The position numbers and the translations under genes were made by a program. A stretch of DNA of 6,005 bases, taken from NCBI GenBank assembly GCA_947457715.1, contig CANGXK010000177.1, forward strand, positions 1 to 6,005. The letters are read 5' to 3'. Shown piece after piece: positions 4,302 to 6,005 of this stretch (the stretch's first letter is position 1; each line of letters begins with the position of its first letter). Source of the stretch: Gemmatimonadota bacterium (GTDB lineage Bacteria; Gemmatimonadota; Gemmatimonadetes; Gemmatimonadales; Gemmatimonadaceae). Under the pieces are notes generated by a model. The model worked only from the letters and a program-made list of their open reading frames with translations. It was not told the origin of the DNA and did not search any database.

Positions 4302-6005
4302 ACGATGACCTCAATGCCGAACAAGCCGAGCGCATCCGGACAGTACATGGAGCGGGTCGGTCGCTCCGCCGGGTTGGGATAGCAGCCGGTGTCTCGCTCT
4401 GTGACGAACTCGACGGGAATGCTGTGCTGCGTCCAGACCCACCCGGTACGATTGCCCGCGCGAATCACACTGTCCGGGAGGGAGGCCACGTCGTTCCCGT
4501 CACCCCACACCGGCGTCTTCATCGTCCAGTTCGACCGTGACAAAATGAAGCCCCCCTGATCATCGGCATCGAGGGCCAGCAGAATCCAGTAGTGCCCGGG
4601 GACCTGAGGGGCGACGTAATCGATGGCGACATCGACGACGTTGTCTTGAAGGGGTGTCGGGACCGGCGCGATGTCGCGACCCATCGCTTTCGGGTCGCCC
4701 CATGTCGGCGTCATCGCGAGCCAAAACGAGGCGGCCCGCAACCTCGCCGAGTACTGCACCTGGATCACTCCTGTGATCGGTGCCCCGCGTGCCACCTCGA
4801 TGCGTGCCTCGCGTCCCGTCACCGGCTGCGAGGCGATCACCCCCTCCAGGAGACGGAGTTCGACCGAAGGGAGGCGACCGAGCCTCATCATGGGGACGTC
4901 GATCGTGGTGGGGGTGTAGCCCACGGCTTCGAACCGTATCGTCAGGAGGGTGTCTGTCGTACGCAATCGCAACGCCGCGAAATTCGCCCGTCCCGACGCA
5001 TCCATGTGCGCTTCGCCACCGGTCACAATCTCCGCATTGCCCCCGACGATGCGTGCGCGGACGACCGTGCTGTCTCGTCCTATGCCGGCGGGCGACGTGC
5101 GCCCCCGGGCCACAAGCGGTGGCGTGAGGGCAAACGTGTTGGGGCCATACACCAGAGCGAGATCGGGAAACACGATGCTCTGAACGGCGACCAGCTTCGG
5201 AAGTCGGGTCGCGGACCAGGCGCCGAGTGCGCCGGCGGCAACGAGCAGCCCCGCTGCGGCCGTTGTCAGCCGTCGCGCCGTTTGCGCCGATCGCTGCCAC
5301 CACGGAACGGCACGCACCAGCACATCGACGTCATGGGAGCCGAGCCGCGCGCCGACCATATCGGCGGCGAGGTCGCGCGCATGGCGTGGATCGCCGGACC
5401 GGCGACAGCGGCCGACGATTTGCGCAAACACACGCGCGGCCCGTACCTCGAGCCTGGCACTCAGGAAATGTCGGGTGGCCGCGATCTCGCCCGTGCTTTG
5501 GCCTGCGGCCAGCAGCGCCTCGGCGAGCCCTGCATGCGTGGTCTCCCGCTCGGCCGCCGAGCTCAACGCGATCATGCGTTCGAGAATGAGATCGTGCGAC
5601 GGCTGCCAGCTGTCACCATCGGACATCACCAGTCCCTTGGCTTCCAGCACCGACAGTGCATCGGTGACCTGCGCCATGGTCGAATGATCGACGGCCCGGT
5701 GGATCACGCGCGCCGGCAGTGACGTGCCCGCGAGCGCCAGCGCGAGCAGCACTCCGCGCTCGCGCACCGTACACCCCTGCAGTCGGTGGTCGAGCGGTGA
5801 GGTCACCGTCACATCCGTGCAGGCCTGCATCCAGTCCGCCGACGTCCAGCTCCCATCCTGTCCGGACAGCCAGCCCTTCTCCACGGCCAGCGAGAGGCGC
5901 TCAACGACGTGCTGCGGGATACCGCCGGCACTCTCGGCCAATTGCTGCACGAAACGCGCGGCTCCCGGATCGTCGGGCCAGACACCGCAAGTCCGAATGG
6001 CGGCC
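4295..6005 (-). CDS. Membrane-anchored paralog of the SARP/AAA regulator, C-terminal part (N-terminus beyond the right edge)
   Basis: The reading frame is open from the right edge (first full codon 6004-6002) to TAG at 4297-4295, giving 569 residues in the window. A GTG at 5950 is not the start, because homology to the left-hand regulator continues upstream of it to the edge. The first ~230 residues align with residues ~479-702 of that protein (shared VERLSLA, SPLD, SLEAKG-like and WQPSHD blocks). A single hydrophobic segment follows (AAAGLLVAAGALGAWSA, about 5266-5207), preceded by Arg-rich sequence, as expected for a cytoplasmic flank. The remaining ~300 residues (about 5203-4295) should face the periplasm. 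They are beta-rich and may include an Ig-like unit (ARGRTSP to GYTPTTIDVPM), then a Trp-rich C-terminal unit (WTMKTPVWGDGND) with the region's only two cysteines. By analogy with CadC/ToxR, it could be a one-piece transmembrane regulator. The DNA-binding and Walker motifs must lie outside the window and are not seen here. Confidence 0.85.
   Translation of the reverse strand, partial: AAIRTCGVWPDDPGAARFVQQLAESAGGIPQHVVERLSLAVEKGWLSGQDGSWTSADWMQACTDVTVTSPLDHRLQGCTVRERGVLLALALAGTSLPARVIHRAVDHSTMAQVTDALSVLEAKGLVMSDGDSWQPSHDLILERMIALSSAAERETTHAGLAEALLAAGQSTGEIAATRHFLSARLEVRAARVFAQIVGRCRRSGDPRHARDLAADMVGARLGSHDVDVLVRAVPWWQRSAQTARRLTTAAAGLLVAAGALGAWSATRLPKLVAVQSIVFPDLALVYGPNTFALTPPLVARGRTSPAGIGRDSTVVRARIVGGNAEIVTGGEAHMDASGRANFAALRLRTTDTLLTIRFEAVGYTPTTIDVPMMRLGRLPSVELRLLEGVIASQPVTGREARIEVARGAPITGVIQVQYSARLRAASFWLAMTPTWGDPKAMGRDIAPVPTPLQDNVVDVAIDYVAPQVPGHYWILLALDADDQGGFILSRSNWTMKTPVWGDGNDVASLPDSVIRAGNRTGWVWTQHSIPVEFVTERDTGCYPNPAERPTRSMYCPDALGLFGIEVIVK

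Noticed and set aside
4705..4713. Another TGACGCCGA match on the minus strand
   Set aside because: It is a single copy inside the right regulator's coding sequence, with no tandem partner at 11 bp. Such GC-rich 9-mers are expected by chance, which also limits confidence in the lone copy at 2191.
4592..5722. A 376-codon plus-strand frame antisense to the right regulator
   Set aside because: It has low-complexity Arg/His/Gly content, while the minus strand shows homology to the paralog plus a clean membrane segment.

Overview
The window is GC-rich and densely coding, with strong GC bias at third codon positions (this leaves long open antisense frames). One product carries a signal peptide ending in LHA|Q and looks like an outer-membrane barrel, so the source is Gram-negative. 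The combination of long SARP/BTAD-AAA regulators with such a protein is reminiscent of Gemmatimonadota. That assignment is inference, not proof.

Layout: (1) complement(1..2107) is the N-terminal 702 residues of a large SARP-type regulator: winged helix, BTAD, then an AAA_16/STAND-like ATPase. It runs off the left edge. (2) 2108-2264 is a divergent intergenic region. It holds an 11-bp-period tandem repeat next to a -10-like hexamer for the leftward regulator, and an inverted copy of the same motif facing right. (3) 2265..3578 encodes a 437-residue cytosolic von Willebrand factor A (VWA) protein with a complete MIDAS metal site. (4) A 10-bp perfect inverted repeat lies in the 82-bp gap that follows. 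(5) 3661..4284 encodes a 207-residue exported, probably outer-membrane beta-barrel protein. (6) A perfect hairpin at 4278-4301 contains the stop codons of two convergent genes. (7) complement(4295..6005) is the C-terminal part of a second regulator, clearly paralogous to the first. It has the ATPase-associated helical region, one transmembrane segment and an extracytoplasmic domain of about 300 residues.

How the parts may work together (inference): two paralogous leftward regulators flank a rightward VWA/outer-membrane pair. The right-hand regulator appears to be anchored in the inner membrane, with an envelope-facing sensor domain joined to a cytoplasmic ATPase half. The left-hand one diverges from the VWA gene across a shared control region with SARP-style direct repeats. 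A plausible reading is envelope sensing coupled to control of the VWA and barrel genes. No mobile element, CRISPR array, tRNA or rRNA was seen, and no intergenic stretch exceeds 160 bp.
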